64,000 nucleotides of DNA. Origin: Nocardioides rubriscoriae. Its GTDB lineage: Bacteria > Actinomycetota > Actinomycetes > Propionibacteriales > Nocardioidaceae. Numbering within the stretch: position 1 is the first letter of the stretch; each line of letters starts with the position of its first letter. The stretch is taken from positions 124,001-188,000 of the forward strand of contig NZ_VIYJ01000010.1 of the NCBI RefSeq assembly GCF_008087085.1, given 5' to 3'. A program made the translations under genes and the position numbers. The notes below the pieces were generated by a model that worked only from the letters and a program-made list of their open reading frames with translations, was not told the DNA's origin and did no database searches. Below are positions 42,219 through 50,251 of the stretch, one piece after another.

Positions 42219-43238
42219 ATGGTGATCCGCTACCCCGCCCCACTGCGCCCCGGCGACACCGTCGGCGTCACCGCACCGTCGAGCGGCGTGAGCGACGCGC
42301 TGCGCCCGCGGCTCGACCACAACGTCACGTGGCTGCGCGAGCGCGGCTTCGAGGTGTGGGTCGGCGAGTGCCTCGGTGACGACCGGGTCGTGTCGGCGCC
42401 CAAGGAGAAGCGGGCCGCCGAGCTGATGGCGATGCTGCGTGACCCGTCGGTGCGCGCGGTCGTCCCGCCGTGGGGCGGCGAGCTCGCGATCGACCTGCTC
42501 GACCAGCTCGACTTCGACGAGCTCGCGACGCTCGAGCCCACGTGGCTGGTCGGCTACTCCGACCTGTGCTCGGTCATGCTGCCCTTCACCACGCTGCTGG
42601 GCTGGGCCACCGTGCACGGCACCAACCTGATGGACACCGCCTACCGCCAGCCCGGCGGTCTGCTGCACTGGACCGAGGTCGTGACGGGGCCCGGGCCCTT
42701 CCACCAGGTCAGCCCCGGTCGGCACAGGGTAGGCACCTGGGACGACTACCGCGCCGACCCCGGCGTCGAGGAGCTGACCCTCGACGGCACCGGCGACTGG
42801 GAGGTCGTCGGCGGCGGCGGGCTCGACGTGACCGGGCGCCTGGTCGGCGGGTGCGTCGAGATCGTGTCGATGCTCGCGCCCACGCCGTACGGCGACGTGC
42901 CGGGCTTCGGGCGCGCCCACGCCGACGAGGGGCTGGTGGTGTTCCTCGAGGTGGCCGAGTGCGACCCGTTCACCGTCGCCCGGTCGCTGCACTCCTTGCG
43001 CCTGGCGGGCTGGTTCGACGAGGCCACCGCGGTGCTCGTCGGCCGCACCCCCGCCCCCGACGCCGACCAGATGAGCCAGCGCGAGGCCGTCCTCGACGCC
43101 CTCGGTGGGCTCGACGTCCCACTCGTGCTCGGCGCCGACATCGGCCACACCCAGCCGTGGATGCCGTTGGTCACCGGTGCGCTCGCGCGCGTCGTGGCCG
43201 GCAACGGACACGGCGAGATCACCCAGGAGCTGACATGA
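42219..43238 (+). CDS. LD-carboxypeptidase family S66 (MccF-like) peptidase
   Basis: This is a 339-residue serine peptidase. N-terminal LRPGDTVGVTAPSSGVSDAL is the family start. The nucleophile Ser is in LVGYSDLCSVM (S114), the Glu is probably in GCVEIVSML and the His is in ADIGHTQPWMP. These enzymes cut the L,D-bond of murein tetrapeptides or, in the MccF branch, inactivate aminoacyl-nucleotide toxins. The LVGYSD motif and long insert lean to the MccF-like branch, which would suit a self-immunity or detoxification role beside an exporter. It lies 12 bases after the MFS gene, and its stop overlaps the next ATG. Confidence 0.87.
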   Translation: MVIRYPAPLRPGDTVGVTAPSSGVSDALRPRLDHNVTWLRERGFEVWVGECLGDDRVVSAPKEKRAAELMAMLRDPSVRAVVPPWGGELAIDLLDQLDFDELATLEPTWLVGYSDLCSVMLPFTTLLGWATVHGTNLMDTAYRQPGGLLHWTEVVTGPGPFHQVSPGRHRVGTWDDYRADPGVEELTLDGTGDWEVVGGGGLDVTGRLVGGCVEIVSMLAPTPYGDVPGFGRAHADEGLVVFLEVAECDPFTVARSLHSLRLAGWFDEATAVLVGRTPAPDADQMSQREAVLDALGGLDVPLVLGADIGHTQPWMPLVTGALARVVAGNGHGEITQELT

Positions 43239-44470
43239 CGACCCCTGCCACGCTGCCCCCGCCCCCCAGCCCCGCCGCCGGGGCGACCTCCGACGACGTC
43301 GTCGCCTGGGTCGCCGCACACCTCGGCGACCTGGCGCGCGAGGGCGCCGACGGCGTCCGCCCCGGGGCGATGCGCGGCGGCCAGGCGGCGGCCGACGCGG
43401 CGCTCGCCGGGCTCGACATCGCGGGCTACGCGCGGATGCGCAACACGGTGCTGCCGGAGTCGCGGCGCGGGGCGACCCGGATGTCGCCCTACATCCGGCA
43501 CGGGTTGCTGACGCTGCCGGAGATGTGGGACGCCGTGACCGGGGCGCCCGCCTACGACCTCGGCAAGTACCGCGACGAGCTGCTGTGGCAGGAGTACGGG
43601 CGACACCTCTACGCCCGCATCGGTCGCGACCTGGGCCGGTCGGTGCGCCGCGAGCAGCCGCGCCCGACGCCGTGGGAGGAGCCGCTGCGCCGCGACATGG
43701 CGTGCGCCGACTTCATGGTGCGCTCGCTGGTCGAGGACGGCTGGCTGGTCAACCAGACCCGGATGTGGCTGGCCTCGCAGTGGTCGGTGCGCGCGGGCGG
43801 CGAGTGGCGGGCCGGTGAGGACGCGATGTTCGCCCACCTCATCGACGGCTCACGCGCGGCCAACCGCCTGGGCTGGCAGTGGACCATCGGCACGGGCAGC
43901 GGCAAGGCCTACGGGTTCAGTCGGTGGCAGGTCCAGAAGCAGGCGGCCCAGCTGTGCAAGGGCTGCAAGCTGCGCAGCGCGTGCCCGATCGAGGACTGGC
44001 CCGAGGCGACGGTCGGGCCCGAGGTGGCCGACGCGCCCGACCTGTCCAAGGGGCCCGTGCCCGGTGGCCCGGACCGGGTCGAGGGCTCCGGGGGTGAGGT
44101 CGTCTGGCTGACCGCCGAGTCCCTCGGCACCGCCGAGCCGGCGCTGGCCGCCGACCCCGACCGGCCCGCGGTGTTCGTCTTCGACGAGCCGCTGCTGCGC
44201 CGGCTGCGGCTCTCGGGCAAGCGACTGGTGTTCCTCGCCGAGTGCCTGGGCGACATCGCGGCGACCCGCCCCCTCGACGTACGCCGCGGCGACGTCGTCG
44301 AGCAGCTGGCCGGCCGGCCGCTGGCGACGACCTACGCGCCGGTGCCGGGCTGGGCGACGCGCGCGGCGCGCCTCGACGTGGTCGAGACGCACCCCTGGCC
44401 GTGGCTGGTCAGGCCACGCCCCGCGGCGATGCGCTCGTTCACGGCGTGGCGAAAGACGTCGGGACGCTGA
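43235..44470 (+). CDS. Photolyase/cryptochrome-like protein with FAD domain first and four-Cys motif
   Basis: This is a 411-residue protein. Residues 75-235 match the photolyase FAD-binding domain: TRMSPYIRHGLLTLPEMWDA, LLWQEYGRHLYARIG, DFMVRSLVEDGWLVNQTRMW, then LIDGSRAANRLGWQW. In ordinary photolyases this domain is C-terminal. Residues about 288-395 look like the N-terminal alpha/beta antenna domain (AVFVFDEPLLRRLRLSGKRL), so the order appears swapped. C157, C241, C244 and C250 (CKGCKLRSAC) are spaced much like the cluster Cys of iron-sulfur photolyases. It ends inside the convergent oxidoreductase gene (32-base overlap). The activity is not known. Confidence 0.8.
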   Translation: MTTPATLPPPPSPAAGATSDDVVAWVAAHLGDLAREGADGVRPGAMRGGQAAADAALAGLDIAGYARMRNTVLPESRRGATRMSPYIRHGLLTLPEMWDAVTGAPAYDLGKYRDELLWQEYGRHLYARIGRDLGRSVRREQPRPTPWEEPLRRDMACADFMVRSLVEDGWLVNQTRMWLASQWSVRAGGEWRAGEDAMFAHLIDGSRAANRLGWQWTIGTGSGKAYGFSRWQVQKQAAQLCKGCKLRSACPIEDWPEATVGPEVADAPDLSKGPVPGGPDRVEGSGGEVVWLTAESLGTAEPALAADPDRPAVFVFDEPLLRRLRLSGKRLVFLAECLGDIAATRPLDVRRGDVVEQLAGRPLATTYAPVPGWATRAARLDVVETHPWPWLVRPRPAAMRSFTAWRKTSGR

Positions 44471-46643
44471 CGCGCACCTCCACCTCGTGGGCCAGCATCA
44501 CGGCCTGACCGCTGACGGGGTCTATGTGGGCGGCGCCGCCGGGGACGACATCGTTGACGTTGACGCCGGGCAGGGCGCGCGCCCGACGGGCACCCGAGGC
44601 CCCGTGGCCCCACCCGTGGGGCACCACCACGACGCCGCGGGCGACGTCGGTGGTCAACGACACCGGCAGCGTCACCCGCCCGGTCGGGCTGCTCACCTCG
44701 ACCTCGTCCCCGTCGGCGATGCCGCGCTCGGCGGCGTCGTCGGGGTGCAGCAGGGCGGTGTTGCCGTCGGGCTGGGAGATGTGGGCGTTGTTGTGCATCC
44801 ACGAGTTGTGGGAGCGCCGGTCGCGCCGCCCGACCAGGCGCAGCACGCCGGGCCGCGACAGGTCGGCCTCGGCGGCCTCGAGCCGGGCCAGGTCGGCGAC
44901 CAGGTCGGCCGGGGCCAGGTCGACCAGGCCGTCGGGCGTCGCGACCCGCTTGCCCAGGAACGACCCGGGCTCGGTCGGCGGCAGCAGCACGCCCTCGGGC
45001 GTGGCCCTGAGCTCGCGCAGCGTCGTACGGCGTCCCCAGCGCAGCAGCACCGCCAGCAGCTGGTCGACGCCGACCTGCGGCGAGCCGGGCAGCCGGCGCA
45101 GCAGCCGGTTGAGGCGGGGCAGGGCGTGGGCCGCGGTGGTGCCCCAGGGGCGCACGCCGGTGGCCAGCGCGAGGTCGGAGAAGATCTGCCACTCCGTACG
45201 CCGCTGCGCCACCGGCGCGACGACGGCGGGGGTCCACTGGGCGTGCGGCACCAGCTGCAGCGACTGGTGCGAGGCGGGGAAGTCGCTGCGCTCGAGCATG
45301 TCGGTGGCCGGCAGCACGTAGTCGGCGTGGGCGGCGGTCTCGTTGCGGTAGAGGTCGACGCTGACGAGCAGGTCGAGCCGCGGCAGGGCCTCGCGCAGGT
45401 CGCTGCCGGGCACGGAGTGCACGGGGTTGCCGGCGGTCACGAACAGCGCGCGCACCCGGTCGGGGTGGTCGGTGGTGATCTCGCCGGCCAGCGCCGCGAC
45501 GGGGAACGCCCCGGCGACGCGGTGCCAGCGCCCGTCGGTCGTGCGGTGCTCGTCGAAGCGGCCCAGGCCGAGCGCGGCCGAGAGTCGCAGCGTGTCGAAC
45601 GCGCCGTGCGGCACGAGCAGCCCGCCGCGCCGGTCGAGGTTGCCGGCGAGCAGGTTGAGACCCTGGATCAGCCACGTCGCGATCGAGCCGAAGGGGCCCA
45701 TGTTGACGCCGGTCGAGCAGTATAGCGCGGCGCCGCCTCGTGAGCTGGCCGCGGCGTACGCCGTCGCGAGCTCGCGGATCGCCGCCGCCGGCACGCCGGT
45801 GACCGCCTCGGCGCGCTCGGGCTTCCAGGGCGCGGCCGCGGCGACGAGCTCGTCGACGCCACGGGCGACCGCGCGGGCCGGGGCGAGGTCGAGCGGCTGC
45901 TCCTGGGTGAGCACGTGCAGCATCGCGGCGAGCAGGTAGGCGTCGGTGCCGGGGCGGATCGGCACGTGCTCGCCGACGCGGCGCGCGGTCTCGGTACGGC
46001 GCGGGTCGACGACCACCACGCGCCCACCGCGGGCCTCGATGCGCTGCAGGACCCCCGCGGCGTCGGCGACGGTGAGCACCGACATCTGGCTGACCAGCGG
46101 GTTGGAGCCCAGGCACACGAACATCTCGACGTGGTCGAGGTCGGGCACCGGCTGGATGAGCGAGAGGCCGTACATCTCGGTGGCGACGTGGAACTTGGTG
46201 TTGACGTCGATGGAGTGCGACGCGAAGACGTTGGGGGAGCCCAGCGCCTCGACGTACGCCGCCGACATGAGCGTGGCCTGCAGCGAGAAGAACGTCGGGT
46301 TGCCCTGGTAGATCGCGACGGAGCGCGGGCCGTGCGCGTCGACGAGCGCGCGCACGCGAGCACCGATCTCGGCGGTCGCCTGCTCCCAGGAGACGGGGAC
46401 CAGCTCGCCGTCGACGCGCTTGAGCGGGGTGTCGAGCCGGTCGTCGTCGTGGTGCAGGGCGCCGAGCCCGAGGCCCTTGACGCAGCAGTAGCCCTTCGAC
46501 ACCGGGTGGTCGCGGTCGGGACGGACCTTGAGCACGGTCTCGTCGGCGGCCACGTCGACGACCAGGCCGCAGTGCACCTCGCAGATCCGGCAGAACGTGC
46601 GGACGCTGCGAGCCGGCGGGGTCGGGGTGCCGCGGTCAGCCAC
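44439..46643 (-). CDS. Molybdopterin-dependent oxidoreductase
   Basis: This is a 734-residue Mo/W-bis-MGD enzyme of the DMSO reductase family. A [4Fe-4S] site lies at CRICEVHCG (C18, C21, C25) plus C53 or C54 in KGYCCVKG. Central MGD-binding segments include GSNPLVSQM, VVVVDPRRTETA and GNPVHSVPGSD. The C-terminal dinucleotide domain has HNSWMHNNAHISQ and LHPDDAAERGIADGDEVEV. No Tat signal is visible, so it is cytoplasmic. The electron acceptor and substrate are unknown; similarity leans to assimilatory nitrate reductase or formate dehydrogenase-like paralogues. It is the last gene of a three-gene operon with a UBP finger and a Pr6Pr protein. Confidence 0.9.
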   Translation of the reverse strand: MADRGTPTPPARSVRTFCRICEVHCGLVVDVAADETVLKVRPDRDHPVSKGYCCVKGLGLGALHHDDDRLDTPLKRVDGELVPVSWEQATAEIGARVRALVDAHGPRSVAIYQGNPTFFSLQATLMSAAYVEALGSPNVFASHSIDVNTKFHVATEMYGLSLIQPVPDLDHVEMFVCLGSNPLVSQMSVLTVADAAGVLQRIEARGGRVVVVDPRRTETARRVGEHVPIRPGTDAYLLAAMLHVLTQEQPLDLAPARAVARGVDELVAAAAPWKPERAEAVTGVPAAAIRELATAYAAASSRGGAALYCSTGVNMGPFGSIATWLIQGLNLLAGNLDRRGGLLVPHGAFDTLRLSAALGLGRFDEHRTTDGRWHRVAGAFPVAALAGEITTDHPDRVRALFVTAGNPVHSVPGSDLREALPRLDLLVSVDLYRNETAAHADYVLPATDMLERSDFPASHQSLQLVPHAQWTPAVVAPVAQRRTEWQIFSDLALATGVRPWGTTAAHALPRLNRLLRRLPGSPQVGVDQLLAVLLRWGRRTTLRELRATPEGVLLPPTEPGSFLGKRVATPDGLVDLAPADLVADLARLEAAEADLSRPGVLRLVGRRDRRSHNSWMHNNAHISQPDGNTALLHPDDAAERGIADGDEVEVSSPTGRVTLPVSLTTDVARGVVVVPHGWGHGASGARRARALPGVNVNDVVPGGAAHIDPVSGQAVMLAHEVEVRVSVPTSFATP

Positions 46644-46989
46644 GGACGTGCGACATCCAGTCGGCGGGCACCCGGCCGGCCGGGCCGGGCACCGGCTGGT
46701 CCTCGGGGCGCGAGTGCGGGGCAGCGAGCTCGAGACCCTCGGGGACGTCGGCGTCGGTGCCGGTCGCGAAGTCCCAGAACCAGTCCTCCCCGGGCTCGAA
46801 GCTCTGCATGACCGGGTGGCCGCTCGCCGCGTAGTGGGCCGAGGCGTGCTGGGCCGGCGAGGAGTCGCAGCAGCCGACGTGGCCGCACTGGGCGCAGCGG
46901 CGCAGGTGCACCCACCACCCGCCCGCGGCCTCGCACTCGGCGCAGCCGGTGCCGCTGGGGGGAACGCTGGGGTCGATGCCGTCGCTCAT
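46636..46989 (-). CDS. UBP-type zinc-finger protein
   Basis: This is a 117-residue protein. A zf-UBP domain covers about 14-75 with ligands C16, C19, C32, C35, C40, H48, H52 and H58 (GCAECEAAGGWWVHLRRCAQ then C-G-H-V-G-C-C-D). It continues to GHPVMQSFEPGEDWFWDF, the usual bacterial ending. In eukaryotes this fold binds the ubiquitin C terminus. Free-standing bacterial forms have no known ligand. It overlaps the oxidoreductase by eight bases and the Pr6Pr gene by four, so the three are co-translated. Confidence 0.9.
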   Translation of the reverse strand: MSDGIDPSVPPSGTGCAECEAAGGWWVHLRRCAQCGHVGCCDSSPAQHASAHYAASGHPVMQSFEPGEDWFWDFATGTDADVPEGLELAAPHSRPEDQPVPGPAGRVPADWMSHVRG

Positions 46990-47633
46990 GACGGGGAGTC
47001 TGCCGTGCGCCGGGGCGCGAGTCGACGGTCGAGCGCCGACGCCGCGGCCAGCAGCGCGACGAACAGCACGGTCACCCCCAGGCAGGCCACGACGACGGCC
47101 CCGGCGCCGTCCTCGCGGTGGTCGAGGAACGGGTAGGGGTACCAGCCGGTCATGGCCCCGACCAGCAGCGTCACCACGAGCCACCCGACCGGCCACACCA
47201 GGGTGAGCGCGGCGACGCGCCCCGTCACGCGCGGCCGGGGACCGAAGGCCACCCACCCGGCCACCGCCAGCACGGGCACCACCATGTGCAGCATCTTGTC
47301 GGCCACCCAGTCGGCGCCCTCGAGGTCGAGCAGCGGGCGCAGCAGCACGAAGTGGACCAACCCGGTCACCGTGATCCCGACGACCGCGGCGAGGCGCAGC
47401 ACCCGCCAGGTCGCGCCGTCGCGGCCGGGGTCGCGGGCCAGCTGCGCCGAGACGACGGCCACCAGCACGTTGCTCTGGATCGTGAAGTAGGCGACGAAGC
47501 GCGCCAGGCGCAATGGCAGCGCCGGCGGCTCGACCTCGTCAAGCACCTGCCCGCCGCGCACCACCAGCACGAGCTGCAGGGCCAGGGCCGCGGTCGCGGC
47601 CGCGGCGGTCAGCAGGTGCCAGCGTCGGTCCAC
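46986..47633 (-). CDS. Pr6Pr-family integral membrane protein
   Basis: This is a 215-residue protein with six helices. FVAYFTIQSNVLVAVV and the long loop EGADWVADKMLHMVVPVLA, with W-Y-P-Y-P-F-L-D-H near the last helix (GWYPYPFLD), match the Pr6Pr (FAR-17a/AIG1-like) membrane proteins common in actinobacteria. The function is not known. I chose the GTG at 47633 (V-D-R-R-W-H-L-L). The stop overlaps the UBP-finger ATG. Upstream lies an 11-bp tandem repeat. Confidence 0.85.
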   Translation of the reverse strand: MDRRWHLLTAAAATAALALQLVLVVRGGQVLDEVEPPALPLRLARFVAYFTIQSNVLVAVVSAQLARDPGRDGATWRVLRLAAVVGITVTGLVHFVLLRPLLDLEGADWVADKMLHMVVPVLAVAGWVAFGPRPRVTGRVAALTLVWPVGWLVVTLLVGAMTGWYPYPFLDHREDGAGAVVVACLGVTVLFVALLAAASALDRRLAPRRTADSPS

Positions 47634-47681
47634 CCGCCCGAGGGTAGGGCCCGGGCAACCCCGCCGCACCCCACCGTGCGG

Positions 47682-47736
47682 GTCGGCCGGACGTCGGCCG
47701 GACGTCGGCCGGACGTCGGCCGGACGTCAGCCGGAC
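47682..47736. repeat. Five-copy 11-bp tandem repeat
   Basis: GTCGGCCGGAC is repeated five times (the last copy GTCAGCCGGAC), then a partial copy GTCAGG. The period matches one helical turn. The array lies in the gap between the divergent Pr6Pr operon and the dehydratase-VOC pair. It could be a protein-binding array or simple slippage. Confidence 0.85.
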
Positions 47737-47875
47737 GTCAGGTGTAGGCAGGGGGCATGCGCCCCCTCGTCATGGCCTCCGCCCTCAACGCCAGCATCTG
47801 GCGACGCAACCGCTGACCGCTGCACCCCCCAGCAGGCGAACCCCGTCGTCGGTCGGCTGTGGCAGGGTCGCGAGC

Positions 47876-48607
47876 ATGACCGACTCGACGGACGACAACT
47901 CGACGGACGACAAGCGGACGATGAGCCCCGCCGACGTCGCGGCCGAGCTCCTCGACGACTGGCGCTACCTCGCCGGCGCGCTCCATGCGCGCTTCGCGAC
48001 CGGCAGCTTCGCCACGGGGCTCGCGCTGGTCAACGACATCGGCGCCTCCGCCGAGACCGCCGACCACCACCCCGACCTCGACCTGCGCTACCCCTTCGTG
48101 TCGGTCCGGCTCAGCAGCCACGACGTCGGCGGCGTCACCCAGCGCGACGTGCGTCTGGCCCGCGAGATCACCGACCACGCCGGCCGGCTCGGCGCCACCC
48201 CCCGCCCCGACGAGCTGCGCGTCGTCGAGTGGGCCCTCGACACCCGCGCCCACGCCGAGGTCGCGCCCTTCTGGGCCGCGGTCCTCGGTCGCCCGGCGCC
48301 CGACGCCGACGCCGACGCGCTCGCCGACCCCGACGGCACCGGGCTCGGCGTGTGGTTCCAGGACGCGCCCGGGGCGACGTCCACCGTCGAGCGTCCGGCC
48401 GAGCAGCGCTGGCACGTCGACGTCACCGTCCCGGTCGAGACCGCCGAGCGGCGGGTCCAGGAGGCGCTCGCCGCCGGAGGCACCCTGGTCAGCGACGCCC
48501 GCAAGCCCAGCTTCTGGGTGCTCGCCGACGCCCACGGAAACCAGGCCTGCGTCTGCACCGCCATCGGCAGCACCGAGGAGGTGCCGGTCGATGACTCAGG
48601 CGCCTGA
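47876..48607 (+). CDS. Pterin-4a-carbinolamine dehydratase-like domain fused to a VOC domain (copy 1)
   Basis: This is a 243-residue fusion. Residues about 18-115 are PCD-like: TADHHPDLDLRYPFVSVRLS then SHDVGGVTQRDVRLAREI, keeping the H-H-P and S-H-D active-site features. Residues about 120-235 are a glyoxalase-like VOC domain (WALDTRAHAEVAPFWAAVLG, HVDVTVPVETAERR, FWVLADAHGNQACVC). PCD normally recycles the pterin of aromatic amino-acid hydroxylases or aids Mo-cofactor chemistry. No hydroxylase is nearby, but a molybdopterin enzyme is. It overlaps its paralogue by 17 bases. Confidence 0.82.
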   Translation: MTDSTDDNSTDDKRTMSPADVAAELLDDWRYLAGALHARFATGSFATGLALVNDIGASAETADHHPDLDLRYPFVSVRLSSHDVGGVTQRDVRLAREITDHAGRLGATPRPDELRVVEWALDTRAHAEVAPFWAAVLGRPAPDADADALADPDGTGLGVWFQDAPGATSTVERPAEQRWHVDVTVPVETAERRVQEALAAGGTLVSDARKPSFWVLADAHGNQACVCTAIGSTEEVPVDDSGA

Positions 48608-49277
48608 CGACGACCGACCCCTCCTCGGCGGTCACGACGTCGAGGCCGAGCTGCTGGCCGACTGGCGCCTGCTGTTCGACGCCCTGCACGCCCGGTTCGA
48701 GACCGGTGACTTCGCCACCGGCGTGCGACTGGTCGAGGCGATCGGCGCGGCTGCCGACGCGGCCGACCACCACCCCGACGTCGACCTGACCTACCCCCGC
48801 GTCGACGTCCGGCTCTCGAGCCACGACGTCGGTGGGGTCACGATGCGCGACGTCCGGCTGGCGCGCGAGATCAGCACCGCCGCCGGCCGGCTCGGGGCCA
48901 CGCCGCGTCCCGACCGGCTCAGCGTGCTCGAGCTGGGCCTCGACACCGCCGACTTCGCCGAGGTGTCGCCCTTCTGGGCGGCCCTGCTGGGCTACGAGCC
49001 CAGCCGTCACCACGACGGCGAGCTGCGCGACCCCGACGGCACGATGCCGACCATCTGGGCGCAGCCGACCGACGCCCACGACACGCCCCGCCAGCGCTGG
49101 CACCTCGACCTGCGGGTGCCACCCGAGGTGGCCGAGGACCGCGTCCGCGCGGCCCTCGACGCCGGCGGCACCCTCGTCAGCGCCGCGCGGGCGCCGGCGT
49201 TCTGGGTGCTGGCGGACGCCCAGGGCAACCAGGCGTGCGTCACGACCTGGCTGGGGCGCGACGCACCGTCAGCGTGA
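48591..49277 (+). CDS. PCD-like domain fused to a VOC domain (copy 2)
   Basis: This 228-residue paralogue of the preceding protein has the same order. PCD part: AADHHPDVDLTYPRVDVRLS then SHDVGGVTMRDVRLAREIS. VOC part: LGLDTADFAEVSPFWAALLG, RWHLDLRVPPEVAEDRV and FWVLADAQGNQACVT. The two proteins are alike along their whole length, so this is a tandem duplication. Both keep the catalytic-looking His residues, so both may be active. It starts at ATG 48591 inside copy 1. Its last 38 bases overlap the convergent nuclease-like gene. Confidence 0.82.
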   Translation: MTQAPDDDRPLLGGHDVEAELLADWRLLFDALHARFETGDFATGVRLVEAIGAAADAADHHPDVDLTYPRVDVRLSSHDVGGVTMRDVRLAREISTAAGRLGATPRPDRLSVLELGLDTADFAEVSPFWAALLGYEPSRHHDGELRDPDGTMPTIWAQPTDAHDTPRQRWHLDLRVPPEVAEDRVRAALDAGGTLVSAARAPAFWVLADAQGNQACVTTWLGRDAPSA

Positions 49278-49971
49278 TCCAGTCGTGGTCCGAGCCGGTG
49301 GTGGTCCGGCTGATCACGTCGAGCCCGCCGAGCGGCTCGAAGACGGGGTCGTGGCACACGCCGTCGAGCCCGTGGGCCACGTAGCGCACCCCGATCTCGG
49401 GGAAGGTGCGGTGCGGGGCGAAGGCCCACGCGTCCTGGACGAAGCGGACCTTGCCGCACGGCACCCGGTAGTTGAAGTCGCCGCCGCCGAGCACCGGCCA
49501 GCCGGCCCGCGCGTGGTGGTCGAGCAGGGCCAGCTCGGCGCGCACGTGGGCGCGGTACTCCCGGGTGCCGCGCCACAGCTGTCGCACCGTGCCGTCGCGG
49601 CGCTGCACCCACGCGTTGCGGTGGGTCGAGAACGCCAGGGCCCGCTGCCCGTCGGGCAGCACGACGCGGGCCCAGGCCGCCCACCGGTCGTGGGCGACCG
49701 GCGAGCGCGGCACCGCCTGCGACATCTTCTCGACGTCGCTGGCGACCACCTCGACGTCGCCGCGCACCAGCAGGGCGACCTCGCGGCTGCCGTGGGTGCC
49801 GTCGCGACGCCCGACGTACTGGTAGCCGTCGACCGCGCGCACGACCTCGGGCCAGCCCCCGGCCACCTCGCACAGGACCACGAGGTGGGGCCACCCGTCG
49901 ACGAGCCGGGCCAGGTCCTGCGCCGGCTGCCGGTTGCGCACCGACAGGTTGGCGACGCGCACGTCGTACAT
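49240..49971 (-). CDS. Endonuclease/exonuclease/phosphatase-like protein
   Basis: This is a 243-residue protein with features of the EEP (DNase I-like) fold: N-terminal RVANLSVRN, LVVLCEV, a central PVLGGGDFNYRVPCG (G-D-F-N) and C-terminal TTTGSDHDWITLTV (S-D-H). The usual catalytic His pair is partly recognisable, so it may cut nucleic acid or a phosphodiester. There is no signal peptide. The ATG at 49971 faces the ilvB leader region. The 3' end overlaps copy 2 of the PCD-VOC pair. Confidence 0.75.
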   Translation of the reverse strand: MYDVRVANLSVRNRQPAQDLARLVDGWPHLVVLCEVAGGWPEVVRAVDGYQYVGRRDGTHGSREVALLVRGDVEVVASDVEKMSQAVPRSPVAHDRWAAWARVVLPDGQRALAFSTHRNAWVQRRDGTVRQLWRGTREYRAHVRAELALLDHHARAGWPVLGGGDFNYRVPCGKVRFVQDAWAFAPHRTFPEIGVRYVAHGLDGVCHDPVFEPLGGLDVISRTTTGSDHDWITLTVRRAPARS

Positions 49972-50029
49972 GCCCCCATCATCGGGTGCCGGTGGTGACC
50001 GTCCGGAGCGGCCAGATGCTGGGACTGCT

Positions 50030-50046
50030 GTCCCACCATGTGGGAC
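50030..50046. promoter_or_regulatory. Palindrome upstream of the ilv leader
   Basis: GTCCCAC-CAT-GTGGGAC is a perfect 7+3+7 palindrome, 51 bases before the leader peptide. It is a candidate operator for ilvBNC. I cannot match it to a named regulator. Confidence 0.45.
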
Positions 50047-50096
50047 CGTGGCAGACTCGGCTACGGCTCCGCGGGGTCGACGGCTACGGTGACGTC

Positions 50097-50138
50097 ATGC
50101 GTCACGACCTCCTCGTATCCCAGCGGCGTGCTGACTGA
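50097..50138 (+). CDS. ilvBNC leader peptide
   Basis: The 13-codon ORF MRHDLLVSQRRAD sits directly before the attenuator hairpins. It has consecutive Leu-Leu-Val codons (CTC CTC GTA). GTA is a rare Val codon in DNA this GC-rich, which would make ribosome stalling sensitive to charged tRNA-Val and tRNA-Leu. This matches the Arg-rich, Leu/Val-containing leaders known before actinobacterial ilvB. No strong ribosome site is visible (GGTGACG only). Confidence 0.75.
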   Translation: MRHDLLVSQRRAD

Positions 50139-50192
50139 CCCGACCAGCCAGCACGTCACCCCTCGTCGCCTCCTGTGGCCGAGGGGTTTTTT
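50127..50192 (+). terminator. Attenuator of ilvBNC: pause hairpin and intrinsic terminator
   Basis: Hairpin 1 is CGTGCTG (50127-50133) with CAGCACG (50149-50155), overlapping the end of the leader ORF. Hairpin 2 is CCCCTCG (50159-50165) with CGAGGGG (50180-50186), followed by TTTTTT (50187-50192), the only clear U-run terminator in the window. Stalling on the Leu/Val codons would change which hairpin forms. Confidence 0.85.
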
Positions 50193-50251
50193 GTTGTCAC
50201 GACACCAGTCACCCCCGGTCCACCCATGAACCAAGAAGAGAGAAGCAGCGG

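Noticed and set aside
49972..50251. T-box riboswitch before ilvB
   Set aside because: No conserved T-box sequence is present. The leader ORF with Leu/Leu/Val codons and a terminator explains the region better.
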